64,000 nucleotides of DNA, taken from Bog-756 sp963713625 (GTDB lineage: Bacteria > Actinomycetota > Acidimicrobiia > Acidimicrobiales > RAAP-2). Of this stretch, positions 10,158 to 16,547 are shown one piece after another. The notes under the pieces are model-generated. The model saw only the letters and a list, made by a program, of their open reading frames with translations. It searched no databases and had not been told where the DNA came from. A program made the translations under genes and the position numbers. The stretch's first letter is position 1; every line of letters starts with the position of its first letter. The DNA is taken from NCBI GenBank assembly GCA_963713625.1, contig CAVQMN010000008.1, positions 434,001-498,000 of the forward strand, read 5' to 3'.

Positions 10158-10600
10158 ACCTGGCCGCCAACAGCGCGCCGATCGATCTCCTGTTGGTCGA
10201 AGACGACCCCGGTGACGTGGTCATGACCAGAGAGGCGCTCTCCGATGCCCGGGTCCTCCACAACCTGCACGTCATCGACAACGGCGAATCGGCGGTGGCC
10301 TTCCTCCGAAGGGAGGGGCGGTACTCGGATGTGCCTCGACCCGATCTCATCTTCCTCGACCTGAACCTCCCGCGACTCGATGGACGTGAGGTACTGGCCC
10401 TGATCAAAGCCGACGAGTCACTCCGGAAGATACCGGTGGTCATCCTGACCACGTCCGACGCCGAGGAGGACATCGCCCGGAGTTACGACCTGCACGCCAA
10501 CGCCTATGTCACCAAACCCGTCGATTTCGATGCGTTCATCCATGTCGTCCGCCAGGTCGATGACTTCTTCTTGTCCGTGGCCCGTCTACCCGGTCGGTAG
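10154..10600 (+). CDS. Single-domain response regulator (Rcp1/CheY-like)
   Basis: The 148-residue stand-alone receiver has acidic residues Asp17-Asp18 in LLLVEDDPGD, phospho-acceptor Asp69 in LIFLDLNLPRLDG, a conserved Thr in VVILTTSD and Lys in AYVTKPVD. There is no output domain. The subfamily (with the insert NGESAVAFLRREGRY) typically partners kinases of the type encoded upstream. The ATG overlaps the kinase stop as ATGA, so this is the third cistron of a coupled trio. It may act as a phosphate sink or phosphorelay intermediate between the kinase and the REC-PP2C protein. Confidence 0.93.
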   Translation: MNLAANSAPIDLLLVEDDPGDVVMTREALSDARVLHNLHVIDNGESAVAFLRREGRYSDVPRPDLIFLDLNLPRLDGREVLALIKADESLRKIPVVILTTSDAEEDIARSYDLHANAYVTKPVDFDAFIHVVRQVDDFFLSVARLPGR

Positions 10601-10612
10601 GCGGTCCGACGG

Positions 10613-10633
10613 CACCGGTCCCGACGACCGGTG
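10613..10633. terminator. GC-rich hairpin between convergent genes
   Basis: A perfect 7-bp inverted repeat, CACCGGT and ACCGGTG, encloses a 7-nt loop. It lies between the stop of the response regulator (10600) and the stop of the sigma factor (10645). There is no T-run, so it could only be an actinobacterial hairpin-only terminator serving both strands. Confidence 0.4.
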
Positions 10634-10644
10634 GCCGGGGCCGG

Positions 10645-11391
10645 TCACGGGTCGCCGGCGAAGACATCCTGGAGCTTGGCCAAACTGGCCGTCAGCAGAC
10701 GGGAGACATGCATCTGGCTGATACCGACACGGTCGGCGATCTCCGATTGGGTCAGGCCCTCCACGAAGCGGAGGTTCAGGATCAATCGCTCCCGCTCGGG
10801 CAGGCGGGCCAGGGAGAGGGCCAGCACCATCCGGTCCTCGGTATCGGCGAACCCGGAATCGACGTCCCCGAGGCGCGAAGCCAGCGGGTCCTCCTGACGA
10901 CCCGGCACGTCGATCGACGTGGCCCGATAGCTCTGGCCCGCCTCCAGCGCTTCCAGGACGGCCTCCTCGGATGCCCCGGTTACCCGGGCCATCTCCGCCA
11001 CGGTAGGAGGCCGGCCATGCTCCTGGGAGAGCGTCTCGATGACGTGGCCGAGCTCGAGGTAGAGCTCCTGGATCCGCCGCGGCGCCCTGACCGCCCAGCC
11101 CTTGTCGCGGAAATGGCGCTTGAGCTCGCCGAGCACGGTTCGGGTGGCGAACGTCGAGAACTCCACCCCCCGCTCGGGATCGAATCGGTCCACCGACTTG
11201 ATGAGGGCGATGGAGGCGACCTGGACCAGGTCGTCGTAGGTCTCACCACGGTTGGTGAATCTGCGGGCCAGCTGGTGGGCCAGGCCGAGGTGCGCCTCCA
11301 CCAGTTCATCGCGCAGGCGGGGGTCACGTGTCCGGGCGAACTCGATGAACTGCTGGCGCGTCTCCCAGACGGGACGCGTCGGTTGGGCCAT
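10645..11391 (-). CDS. sigB: General stress RNA polymerase sigma factor, SigB/SigF subfamily
   Basis: The 248-residue group-3 sigma factor has region 2 with DDLVQVASIALIKSVDRFDP (core/-10 recognition). Region 3 follows (GRPPTVAEMARVTGASEEAV), then region 4 with a helix-turn-helix GLTQSEIADRVGISQMHVSR. Region 1.1 is absent, as expected for SigB/F/G proteins. The ATG at 11391 overlaps the TGA of the restored rsbW frame as TGATG, the classic tight coupling of anti-sigma and sigma. It would direct transcription of stress genes when RsbW is titrated by unphosphorylated RsbV. SigB and SigF names are used interchangeably in actinomycetes; the exact orthology is not determinable here. Confidence 0.93.
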   Translation of the reverse strand: MAQPTRPVWETRQQFIEFARTRDPRLRDELVEAHLGLAHQLARRFTNRGETYDDLVQVASIALIKSVDRFDPERGVEFSTFATRTVLGELKRHFRDKGWAVRAPRRIQELYLELGHVIETLSQEHGRPPTVAEMARVTGASEEAVLEALEAGQSYRATSIDVPGRQEDPLASRLGDVDSGFADTEDRMVLALSLARLPERERLILNLRFVEGLTQSEIADRVGISQMHVSRLLTASLAKLQDVFAGDP

Positions 11392-11782
11392 CAGCCGGCT
11401 CGCCGGACCCGCCGCTTGCGCAACCACGCCTGGCTCTGACCGTCGGCGCTGTTGTGTCCGTGCTCGTCGACCAGGGCGTCGAGGATCCGGGACGAAAGAC
11501 CCTCGGGCGACTCGTCCGACGTCCCGTTGGCATCACTCGGTGAACCGGCGTGGTATCGGCACGACACCTCGATCTGGTCGCCGTCCCGGCCGAACTGCAG
11601 GTGGAGTCTCCCCCGTCCCTGCCTTGGACCAGGGACAGGCACAGTTCGTTGACGGCCAGTCGGAGATCCTCGATCTCCTCGACATCGAAGTCGGCCCGCG
11701 ACGCCACCGTGGCCGCGGTCAAGCGGGCCAGCACCACCAGATCGGCCTGGACCGGGATGGTGAGCTCCACCTCATCGGTCAT
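11391..11782 (-). pseudogene. rsbW: Anti-sigma factor/serine kinase RsbW, frameshifted
   Basis: The N-terminal frame (from ATG 11782) encodes TIPVQADLVVLARLTAATV and EIEDLRLAVNELCLSLV, the start of a GHKL-type anti-sigma kinase. The frame then loses similarity. The next frame over continues with LHLQFGRDGDQIEVSCRY, then SRILDALVDEHG and AWLRKRR. It ends at a TGA overlapping the sigB ATG, exactly where a functional rsbW would end. The switch falls at a run of five G (plus-strand C5 at 11610-11614); adding one base rejoins both halves (about 130 residues). Either this is a real deletion leaving an inactive anti-sigma factor, a programmed slip, or a sequencing/assembly homopolymer error. The N-box Asn (AVNEL) is present. 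Confidence 0.8.
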
Positions 11783-11831
11783 CAGGCCGCCCCTCCCGAT
11801 CCTCGAGACCGACGAGTCCTGCCGTGTCCGG

Positions 11832-12173
11832 TCATTCGGCGCCGGCCTCCTCGAGCGTCGGGAACAGCGTGAACAGCTCGGTGAGCCCGGTGATCTCGAA
11901 GATCTTGACGATTCGCGGTTCGGAGATGACGATCCGCAGGTCTCCCCCGGCGGCCTGGCACTTCTTCAAGGCCCCGATCAGGACGCCCAGTGCGGTCGAA
12001 TCGAGAAAGGTGACCCCGAGCAGGTCGGCAATCACGACCGACGATCCGCCGTCGATGGCCTCATCGAGCCGGGCTCGCAGGTCAGGAGCGGTGGCGACAT
12101 CGAGCTCACCGACCACCGACACCACCGAGCGGCCATTCTTGGTCTCCTCCGAAATGCCGAAGCCTTCGTCCAC
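11832..12173 (-). CDS. rsbV: Anti-sigma factor antagonist RsbV (STAS domain)
   Basis: The 113-residue STAS protein has the family core VVSVVGELDVATAPDLRARL and the phosphorylation-site loop VTFLDSTALGVLIGAL, with Ser as the acceptor. It is phosphorylated by RsbW and dephosphorylated by PP2C proteins such as the one at 7363-8580. The frame is open far upstream, and an ATG at 12200 is in frame. The GTG at 12173 is chosen because a perfect AAGGAGG lies 5 nt before it. It is first in rsbV-rsbW-sigB, 49 bp ahead of rsbW, and divergent from the LigD-type polymerase. Confidence 0.92.
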   Translation of the reverse strand: MDEGFGISEETKNGRSVVSVVGELDVATAPDLRARLDEAIDGGSSVVIADLLGVTFLDSTALGVLIGALKKCQAAGGDLRIVISEPRIVKIFEITGLTELFTLFPTLEEAGAE

Positions 12174-12345
12174 GTATGCCTCCTTCGTCGGCCGACGCAT
12201 GTTAATCGTCAGTCGGTCCCTGGCGATCGGCCCCACTTTCCCGGTCCCCATGAAGGATACTGTCCCCGATGCACCCTGAAGCCGCCCCACTACGGACACC
12301 GTCGAACGGGGCTCCGTCCCCGGCTGCGAAGGCGGCCGACGATCC

Positions 12346-13260
12346 GTGAGCCCCGATCGCCCCTCGTCCATCCGGACCTCCGTCGGCGGCCGGGAGCTGA
12401 CGGTGTCGAATCTGGACAAGGTCATGTACCCCCGGACGGGGTTCACCAAAGGCCAGTTGATCGAGTACTACTCGCTCATCGCCCCGGTGATGCTTCCCCA
12501 TGTGCGGGACCGCCCACTGACCATGAAGCGATACCCGAACGGGGTCGAAGGCTCCTCGTTCTTCGAGAAACACGCTCCGAGACATGCCCCGGAGTGGATC
12601 CGGCAGGTCTCCGTCCCCTCCTCGGAGGACGGCGGGTCGGTCGACTACAGCGTGATCTGCGGCCTGGCCGACCTGGTCTGGGCGGCCAACCTGGCCACCA
12701 TCGAGTTCCACGTGCCCCTGTGGCGGGTCGGGCGCAGGCGCAAACTGCCGGCCCCGCCCGATCACCTGGTGTTCGACCTCGACCCCGGTGACGGTGCCTC
12801 CATGGTCGAATGCTGCCGGGTGGCGGTGGCCATCGCTGGACTGCTCGAATCCCGGAAACTCCACGCCTACCCCAAGACGAGCGGGTCCAAGGGCCTCCAG
12901 CTCTACCTCCCGGTGGGCAGCCGCTCGACGTGGGAGCGGATTCGTCGGGACGCACGGGAGGTGGCCACCCAGTTGGAACAGGATCGTCCGGAACTGGTGG
13001 TGTCCAACATGCGCAAGGAGCTCCGTCGCAACAAGGTGCTGATCGACTGGAGCCAGAACCACCCCGCCAAGACGACGGTGGCCGCCTACTCGCTCCGGGC
13101 CCGCCCCGAGCCGACGGTCTCGACGCCGGTCACCTGGGAGGAAGTGGGTCGGTGTGCCGATGAGGGTGACGCCGGCCTGCTCCGGTTCACCGCGGCGGAC
13201 GTCCTCGACCGGGTGGACCGCATGGGCGACCTCTTCGCCCCGTTGAGCCCCACACCCTGA
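12346..13260 (+). CDS. ligD: LigD-type DNA polymerase/primase (NHEJ polymerase domain)
   Basis: The 304-residue stand-alone archaeo-eukaryotic primase-type domain is homologous to the polymerase module of bacterial LigD. Visible are LTVSNLDKVMYPRTG (5'-phosphate binding region), LTMKRYPNG, the catalytic DLD (Asp144 and Asp146 in LVFDLDPGDG), KTSGSKGLQLYLPV, and the third-carboxylate region VLIDWSQN. It fills gaps at double-strand breaks during Ku-dependent end joining, adding ribonucleotides preferentially. Ligase and nuclease modules and Ku are not in the window, so it is a split LigD. The GTG start follows normal family length. It is preceded by a divergent rsbV promoter region. Confidence 0.93.
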   Translation: MSPDRPSSIRTSVGGRELTVSNLDKVMYPRTGFTKGQLIEYYSLIAPVMLPHVRDRPLTMKRYPNGVEGSSFFEKHAPRHAPEWIRQVSVPSSEDGGSVDYSVICGLADLVWAANLATIEFHVPLWRVGRRRKLPAPPDHLVFDLDPGDGASMVECCRVAVAIAGLLESRKLHAYPKTSGSKGLQLYLPVGSRSTWERIRRDAREVATQLEQDRPELVVSNMRKELRRNKVLIDWSQNHPAKTTVAAYSLRARPEPTVSTPVTWEEVGRCADEGDAGLLRFTAADVLDRVDRMGDLFAPLSPTP

Positions 13261-13358
13261 GGCGACCGCTCAGGCGGGATGGTCGGCCGCCCCGCGGTGA
13301 CAACGACGATGCCGCACTCTCCCTTCTGCGCTGGGCCCACGAGCGGGGCGCCGCCCTC

Positions 13359-13486
13359 CTCAGGTGCTGACCGCCTCAGGCGCCGCCCTCATCAAGTGCT
13401 GACCTCATCAGGTGCTGACCTCATCAGGTGCTGACCGGCTCAGGTGCTGACCGGCTCAGGTGCTGACCGGCTCAGGTGCTGACCGC
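13359..13486. repeat. Eight tandem 16-bp repeats
   Basis: The core CAGGTGCTGACC starts at 13361, 13377 (degenerate), 13393 (one change), 13409, 13425, 13441, 13457 and 13473, a period of exactly 16 bp. Spacer bases are CGC/CTCAT-like or GGCT. Because 16 is not a multiple of three and each unit holds TGA, it is not a protein repeat. It starts about 100 bp after the ligD stop and ends 11 bp before the ferritin stop codon. Confidence 0.95.
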
Positions 13487-13496
13487 CTGGCCGACG

Positions 13497-13862
13497 TCAG
13501 CTCCGCAGACATCCGATCCCCAGCGAACCGTCGCCAGGTCCGGTGCCCGAACTCCCACCCTCGGCCTCGGCCTCGACGGCCGTGACCGGCTCCGAGGTGA
13601 AGAGGTAGGTGCGCAGGTGTCCGTCGAGCACAGGATCGTTCCGTCGCAGCCATTCGATGGTCATCGCCGCGTGCTCCTTCTCCTCATCGCGGTTGTGAGC
13701 CAGCACCGCGGCCAGACTCTCGTCCGTCGTGGCCTCCACCCGCTGGTCGTACCAGTCGACTGCCTCGAGCTCCTCCTGGATCGACACGATGGCACGGTGC
13801 CGGTCCACGGCTGCGGAAGAGAGCAGTTGTTCGGACTCATGAAGTCCCGCACTCTGCGCCAT
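13497..13862 (-). CDS. Encapsulated ferritin (EncFtn) with encapsulin cargo-loading peptide
   Basis: The 121-residue half-ferritin has HRAIVSIQEELEAVDWYDQR and LAAVLAHNRDEEKEHAAM, matching the encapsulated-ferritin family. Iron-site residues are present as Glu31, Glu61 and His64, with Trp37/Tyr38 alongside. Family members assemble as decamers and oxidise Fe(II) inside encapsulin nanocompartments. A flexible tail ends DGSLGIGCLR (111-120), the cargo-loading peptide recognised by the shell. The ATG at 13862 has a GGGAGGG 6 nt upstream; the longer upstream frame is not supported. The usual downstream encapsulin shell gene is absent; the space beyond the stop holds the 16-bp repeats instead, so the shell must be elsewhere. 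Confidence 0.93.
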   Translation of the reverse strand: MAQSAGLHESEQLLSSAAVDRHRAIVSIQEELEAVDWYDQRVEATTDESLAAVLAHNRDEEKEHAAMTIEWLRRNDPVLDGHLRTYLFTSEPVTAVEAEAEGGSSGTGPGDGSLGIGCLRS

Positions 13863-13956
13863 TGTCGTCCCTCCCAGGGCCCTGCCGGGCCTGTCGTGTT
13901 CTCCGTGCTGCCTACCACTTCCAACGTTCACGCCCAGAGTACCGCCGGGACGCCGG

Positions 13957-14583
13957 TCAGCGGAGCCCGGCGGACCGGAACTGCACGCTGATACGGGGGC
14001 CCGATGCCCGGGCCGACTTCGGCACCGAGTGCTCACACGTCCGCTGGCAGCTGCCTCCCATCACCAACAGATCGCCATGGCCGAGGTTGAAACGGTGGGT
14101 GGGACCACCGCTCTTCGATCTGAGCAGGAACCGCCGGGGCGCGCCCAGGGACACGATGGCCACCAACGTGTCGTCGCCCGACGTCCGTCCGATGGTGTCC
14201 CCATGCCAGGCCACGCTGTCGCGACCGGTGCGGTAGAGACAGACTCCGGCCGTGCGCAGCGGTCCGGCCCCTTCGTCCCGGTACCGCTCCCCCAGCACGT
14301 CTTTGACCTCCTCCAGCACCGGAACGGGAAGCAGCGCACCCTCCTCGTAGAAGGCAACCAGGCGCGGCACGTCGACGATGCGGTCGTACATGGGGCGTTG
14401 GTCGCTTCGCCAGGGCACAACGTCGAGCAGCCGGTCGAACAGGGCGTCGGATCCGGCCAGCCAATTGCTCTCGAACTCGAACCAGGCGCCCGATCCCAAC
14501 CCCACCCGGTGGCGCGGTCCCGTCGGCGACCTGGGGGCGACCGGCTCTCCCAGGTCGAACAGCGAGCGCTGGCCTACAACCAC
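13957..14583 (-). CDS. alkB: AlkB-like Fe(II)/2-oxoglutarate dioxygenase
   Basis: The 208-residue protein carries the AlkB pattern: VAWHGDTIG (iron ligands His and Asp), a distal His in CEHSVPKS, and the 2-oxoglutarate-binding arginine pair in RISVQFRS. LVMGGSCQR is also typical. It would repair N-alkylated bases (1-methyladenine, 3-methylcytosine) by oxidative demethylation. The start is taken as the GTG at 14583, just downstream of a perfect LexA-type palindrome (14600-14613); no clear ribosome site is visible there and the frame stays open to 14670. The LexA box implies DNA-damage induction. The encapsulated ferritin follows 95 bp downstream on the same strand. Confidence 0.88.
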   Translation of the reverse strand: MVVGQRSLFDLGEPVAPRSPTGPRHRVGLGSGAWFEFESNWLAGSDALFDRLLDVVPWRSDQRPMYDRIVDVPRLVAFYEEGALLPVPVLEEVKDVLGERYRDEGAGPLRTAGVCLYRTGRDSVAWHGDTIGRTSGDDTLVAIVSLGAPRRFLLRSKSGGPTHRFNLGHGDLLVMGGSCQRTCEHSVPKSARASGPRISVQFRSAGLR

Positions 14584-14599
14584 GTCGGTGATCGTAGTA

Positions 14600-14613
14600 C
14601 GAACATATGTTCG
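14600..14613. promoter_or_regulatory. LexA (SOS) box
   Basis: The perfect 14-bp palindrome CGAACATATGTTCG equals the Gram-positive/actinobacterial LexA-binding consensus (CGAAC-N4-GTTCG). It sits 16 bp upstream of the proposed AlkB start, where a repressor would block transcription, and in the divergent interval shared with the STAS gene at 14738. Confidence 0.85.
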
Positions 14614-14737
14614 ATGGCAATCGCCGGCCCGGCCCGAAACGACCCGGCGGGCAGGCCCGGCCGCCACCATTGCCTACACTGGCAGTAGGAATTGGGCCGC
14701 TGGCCTGTCACTTTTGCGTCAATGGGGTTGTTGCGCC

Positions 14738-15082
14738 GTGGTTGAGTTCGGTGGGTTCGGGGTATCAGTCAGTCGTGACGAGGATACCGATCCGGCGCGG
14801 GCACGGGGACTCGTCGTGGCGGTGAACGGCGACGTCGACGCCGCCACCTGTCCCCGGCTGGCCGAGGCCCTCGGCCAGGCCCTGGACGACGGCCCACCCG
14901 TGGTCACCGTGGACATGGGCGGGGTGAGCTTCATGGATGCCTCCGGGGTCGGGGTCTTGGTGAGTGCGGCCAACCGGGCGCATGACCTGGGCGGAAGGCT
15001 GAGGCTTTGCGCGCCGAGCCCGGCCGTTCTCCGAGTGCTCGATGCCGCCGATCTGCACGGACTGCTGGACGCCGGACGCTGA
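14738..15082 (+). CDS. STAS-domain anti-sigma factor antagonist-like protein
   Basis: The 114-residue single STAS domain has VVAVNGDVDAATCPRLAEAL and the loop VSFMDASGVGVLVSAA, with Ser at the phosphorylation position, then GGRLRLCAPS. It resembles RsbV/SpoIIAA proteins and may feed into the same partner-switching network as the rsbV-rsbW-sigB genes 2.5 kb away, or bind a separate anti-sigma kinase. The frame is open far upstream; the GTG at 14738 gives the normal family length, but its ribosome site is weak. It is divergent from the AlkB gene and shares the LexA-box interval. Confidence 0.82.
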   Translation: MVEFGGFGVSVSRDEDTDPARARGLVVAVNGDVDAATCPRLAEALGQALDDGPPVVTVDMGGVSFMDASGVGVLVSAANRAHDLGGRLRLCAPSPAVLRVLDAADLHGLLDAGR

Positions 15083-15171
15083 CCGACCGGGGGTACTGTG
15101 CCGTCGGCGACGGCTGGGAACGAGGGGGCCGCGGTCCCCGGTAACGTGGTCCACGGCTCGGGGGACGTTCA

Positions 15172-16215
15172 GTGCGCGTATTCACATGTGACCGGTGCGG
15201 ACAGCGGATCTTCTTCGAAAACGACCGCTGCCTGCGTTGCCACTCCCCACTCGGCTATGTCCATCTGAAGCGCGACATGGTGGCCCTCACCGAGGCATCC
15301 CCCTCCGATCTGGTCGAGTGGAGCACGCCGGACCAGGAGTGGCGGCGCTGTGCCACCCGTCCGGTGACCGGATGCAACTGGTTGGTCCCGACAGGCGCCG
15401 AGATGCGTTGCGAGTCCTGTGTCCTCACCCGGACCCGGCCGGCCGATGACGACCGGGACGGAATCGCCGAGCTGGTCCGAGGGGAGATGGCCAAGCGGCG
15501 ACTCATCTTCCAGCTGGCCGAGCTCCATCTCCCCGTCACCCCGCGAGACGATGCCGTGGGTCGGGGCCTGGCCTTCGATCTGCTGTCCAGTACGGAGACG
15601 AAGGTCGTCACCGGTCATGACAACGGGGTGATCACCCTCGACCTGGCCGAAGCCGACAACGAGCACCGGGAACGGCTGCGCCAGCAGCTGGACGAGCCCT
15701 ACCGGACCCTGCTCGGGCATTTCCGTCACGAGATCGGTCACTACTACTGGCCGATCCTGGTCGACCAGCCCGGTGTGCTCGGCGCCTGCCGTGAACTCTT
15801 CGGCGATGACCGGATCGACTACGCACTGGCGGTCAAGCGCCACTATGAGACGTCCGGTGAGGTCGCCGGGGCGTGGGCCGAGACCCACATCAGCCGGTAC
15901 GCCACCATGCACCCCTATGAGGACTGGGCGGAGACCTTCGCCCACTACCTCCACATCCTCGACACCCTGCAGACGGCGGACAACCTCGGGCTGGCTACCA
16001 CCAGTGGGCGGGGCGGGGTCCATCCGGACACGGGAGGATCGGGCCACCCGGACCCCGACGTCGGCTTCGACGAGATCATCGCCAACTGGCTGGAGCTGTC
16101 CTATGCCCTCAACCAGGTCAACCGGTCCATGGGGCACGACGACCTCTATCCGTTCGTCCTGGCCCCGAAGGTCACCGACAAGCTCGCCTTCGTCGACCAC
16201 CTCGTCCGGGGCTGA
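15172..16215 (+). CDS. Zinc-ribbon putative metallopeptidase (DUF2248/COG4307 type)
   Basis: The 347-residue protein has an N-terminal zinc ribbon (CDRCGQ ... CLRCHSPLG, residues 6-30) and a second Cys set (GCNW ... CESC, about 64-83). A zincin domain follows with HEIGHYYW near residue 187 as zinc-binding/catalytic motif and a distal YEDWAETFAHYLH region. This is the pattern of the COG4307 family, sometimes found with amino-acid ligase or peptide-modification genes; its substrate is unknown. The GTG start is fixed by the zinc ribbon beginning at residue 5. It is cytoplasmic (no signal peptide). The next feature downstream is the cobalamin riboswitch, so it is not part of that operon. Confidence 0.85.
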   Translation: MRVFTCDRCGQRIFFENDRCLRCHSPLGYVHLKRDMVALTEASPSDLVEWSTPDQEWRRCATRPVTGCNWLVPTGAEMRCESCVLTRTRPADDDRDGIAELVRGEMAKRRLIFQLAELHLPVTPRDDAVGRGLAFDLLSSTETKVVTGHDNGVITLDLAEADNEHRERLRQQLDEPYRTLLGHFRHEIGHYYWPILVDQPGVLGACRELFGDDRIDYALAVKRHYETSGEVAGAWAETHISRYATMHPYEDWAETFAHYLHILDTLQTADNLGLATTSGRGGVHPDTGGSGHPDPDVGFDEIIANWLELSYALNQVNRSMGHDDLYPFVLAPKVTDKLAFVDHLVRG

Positions 16216-16252
16216 AGGCGCCACCAGAAGACGGTGAACGCCCCGTGGTACC

Positions 16253-16447
16253 GTGATCTGCGCAAGCAGCAACACGTCAGGCCACTGCAAAGGGGAAGCC
16301 GGTCCAATGCCGGCGCTGGTCCGCAACCGTAGGCGGGACTCCGGACACACGGAGACCGCAAGCCGGAATTCCTGAGCAGTGGATGAGCTCCGACTGTCGA
16401 GACACACGGACCGGGGCTCGGAGGTTCTCCATGGCTCGACAGTCGTG
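16253..16447 (+). promoter_or_regulatory. Cobalamin (B12) riboswitch
   Basis: The region has the hallmarks of the B12 aptamer. There is a closing helix CCACTGC (16282-16288) with GCAGTGG (16376-16382), a GGGGAAGCCGGT then GCCGGC-GCTGGTCCGCAACCGT core, and a B12-box-like AGCCGGAATTCCTGAGCAG (16363-16381). It lies between the metallopeptidase stop (16215) and the first gene of the ECF operon (16547), on the same strand. Binding of adenosyl- or methylcobalamin is expected to switch the operon off. It fills most of this 331-bp gap. Confidence 0.92.
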
Positions 16448-16472
16448 AAGCTTCCGGGTCTGGACCGGGAAG
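16386..16472 (+). promoter_or_regulatory. Riboswitch expression platform: alternative stems
   Basis: Two mutually exclusive pairings are possible: CTCCGA (16389-16394) with TCGGAG (16418-16423), or CGACTGTCGAG (16391-16401) with CTCGACAGTCG (16435-16445), a perfect 11-bp stem. A third hairpin, CTTCC...GGAAG with inner GGTC/GACC (16451-16472), ends just before a GCGAGAG ribosome-site-like stretch. The overlap at 16391-16394 is what a switch between two states requires. No T-run follows, favouring control of translation. Confidence 0.55.
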
Positions 16473-16481
16473 CGAGAGACC

Positions 16482-16547
16482 ATGATCGCAACAGACCCCC
16501 CGGTCGCCACTGAAGCGCCGGCTGCTCCCCACCCTCGTTCTTCGTAG
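16482..16547 (+). CDS. Possible leader ORF after the B12 riboswitch
   Basis: An ATG at 16482, 5 nt after GCGAGAG, opens a 21-residue frame (starts MIATDPPVATEAP, ends PHPRSS). Its TAG stop overlaps the GTG start of the next gene by one base (TAGTG). That gene has no convincing ribosome site of its own, so the leader could deliver ribosomes by coupling. It may be chance; nothing in the peptide is recognisable. Confidence 0.35.
   Translation: MIATDPPVATEAPAAPHPRSS

Noticed and set aside
13359..13486. 16-bp repeats as a CRISPR array
   Set aside because: Units abut directly with no unique spacers, and no cas genes are present.
13261..13496. Encapsulin shell gene remnant beside the ferritin
   Set aside because: No fragment in any frame resembles a shell protein; only repeats and short frames are present.
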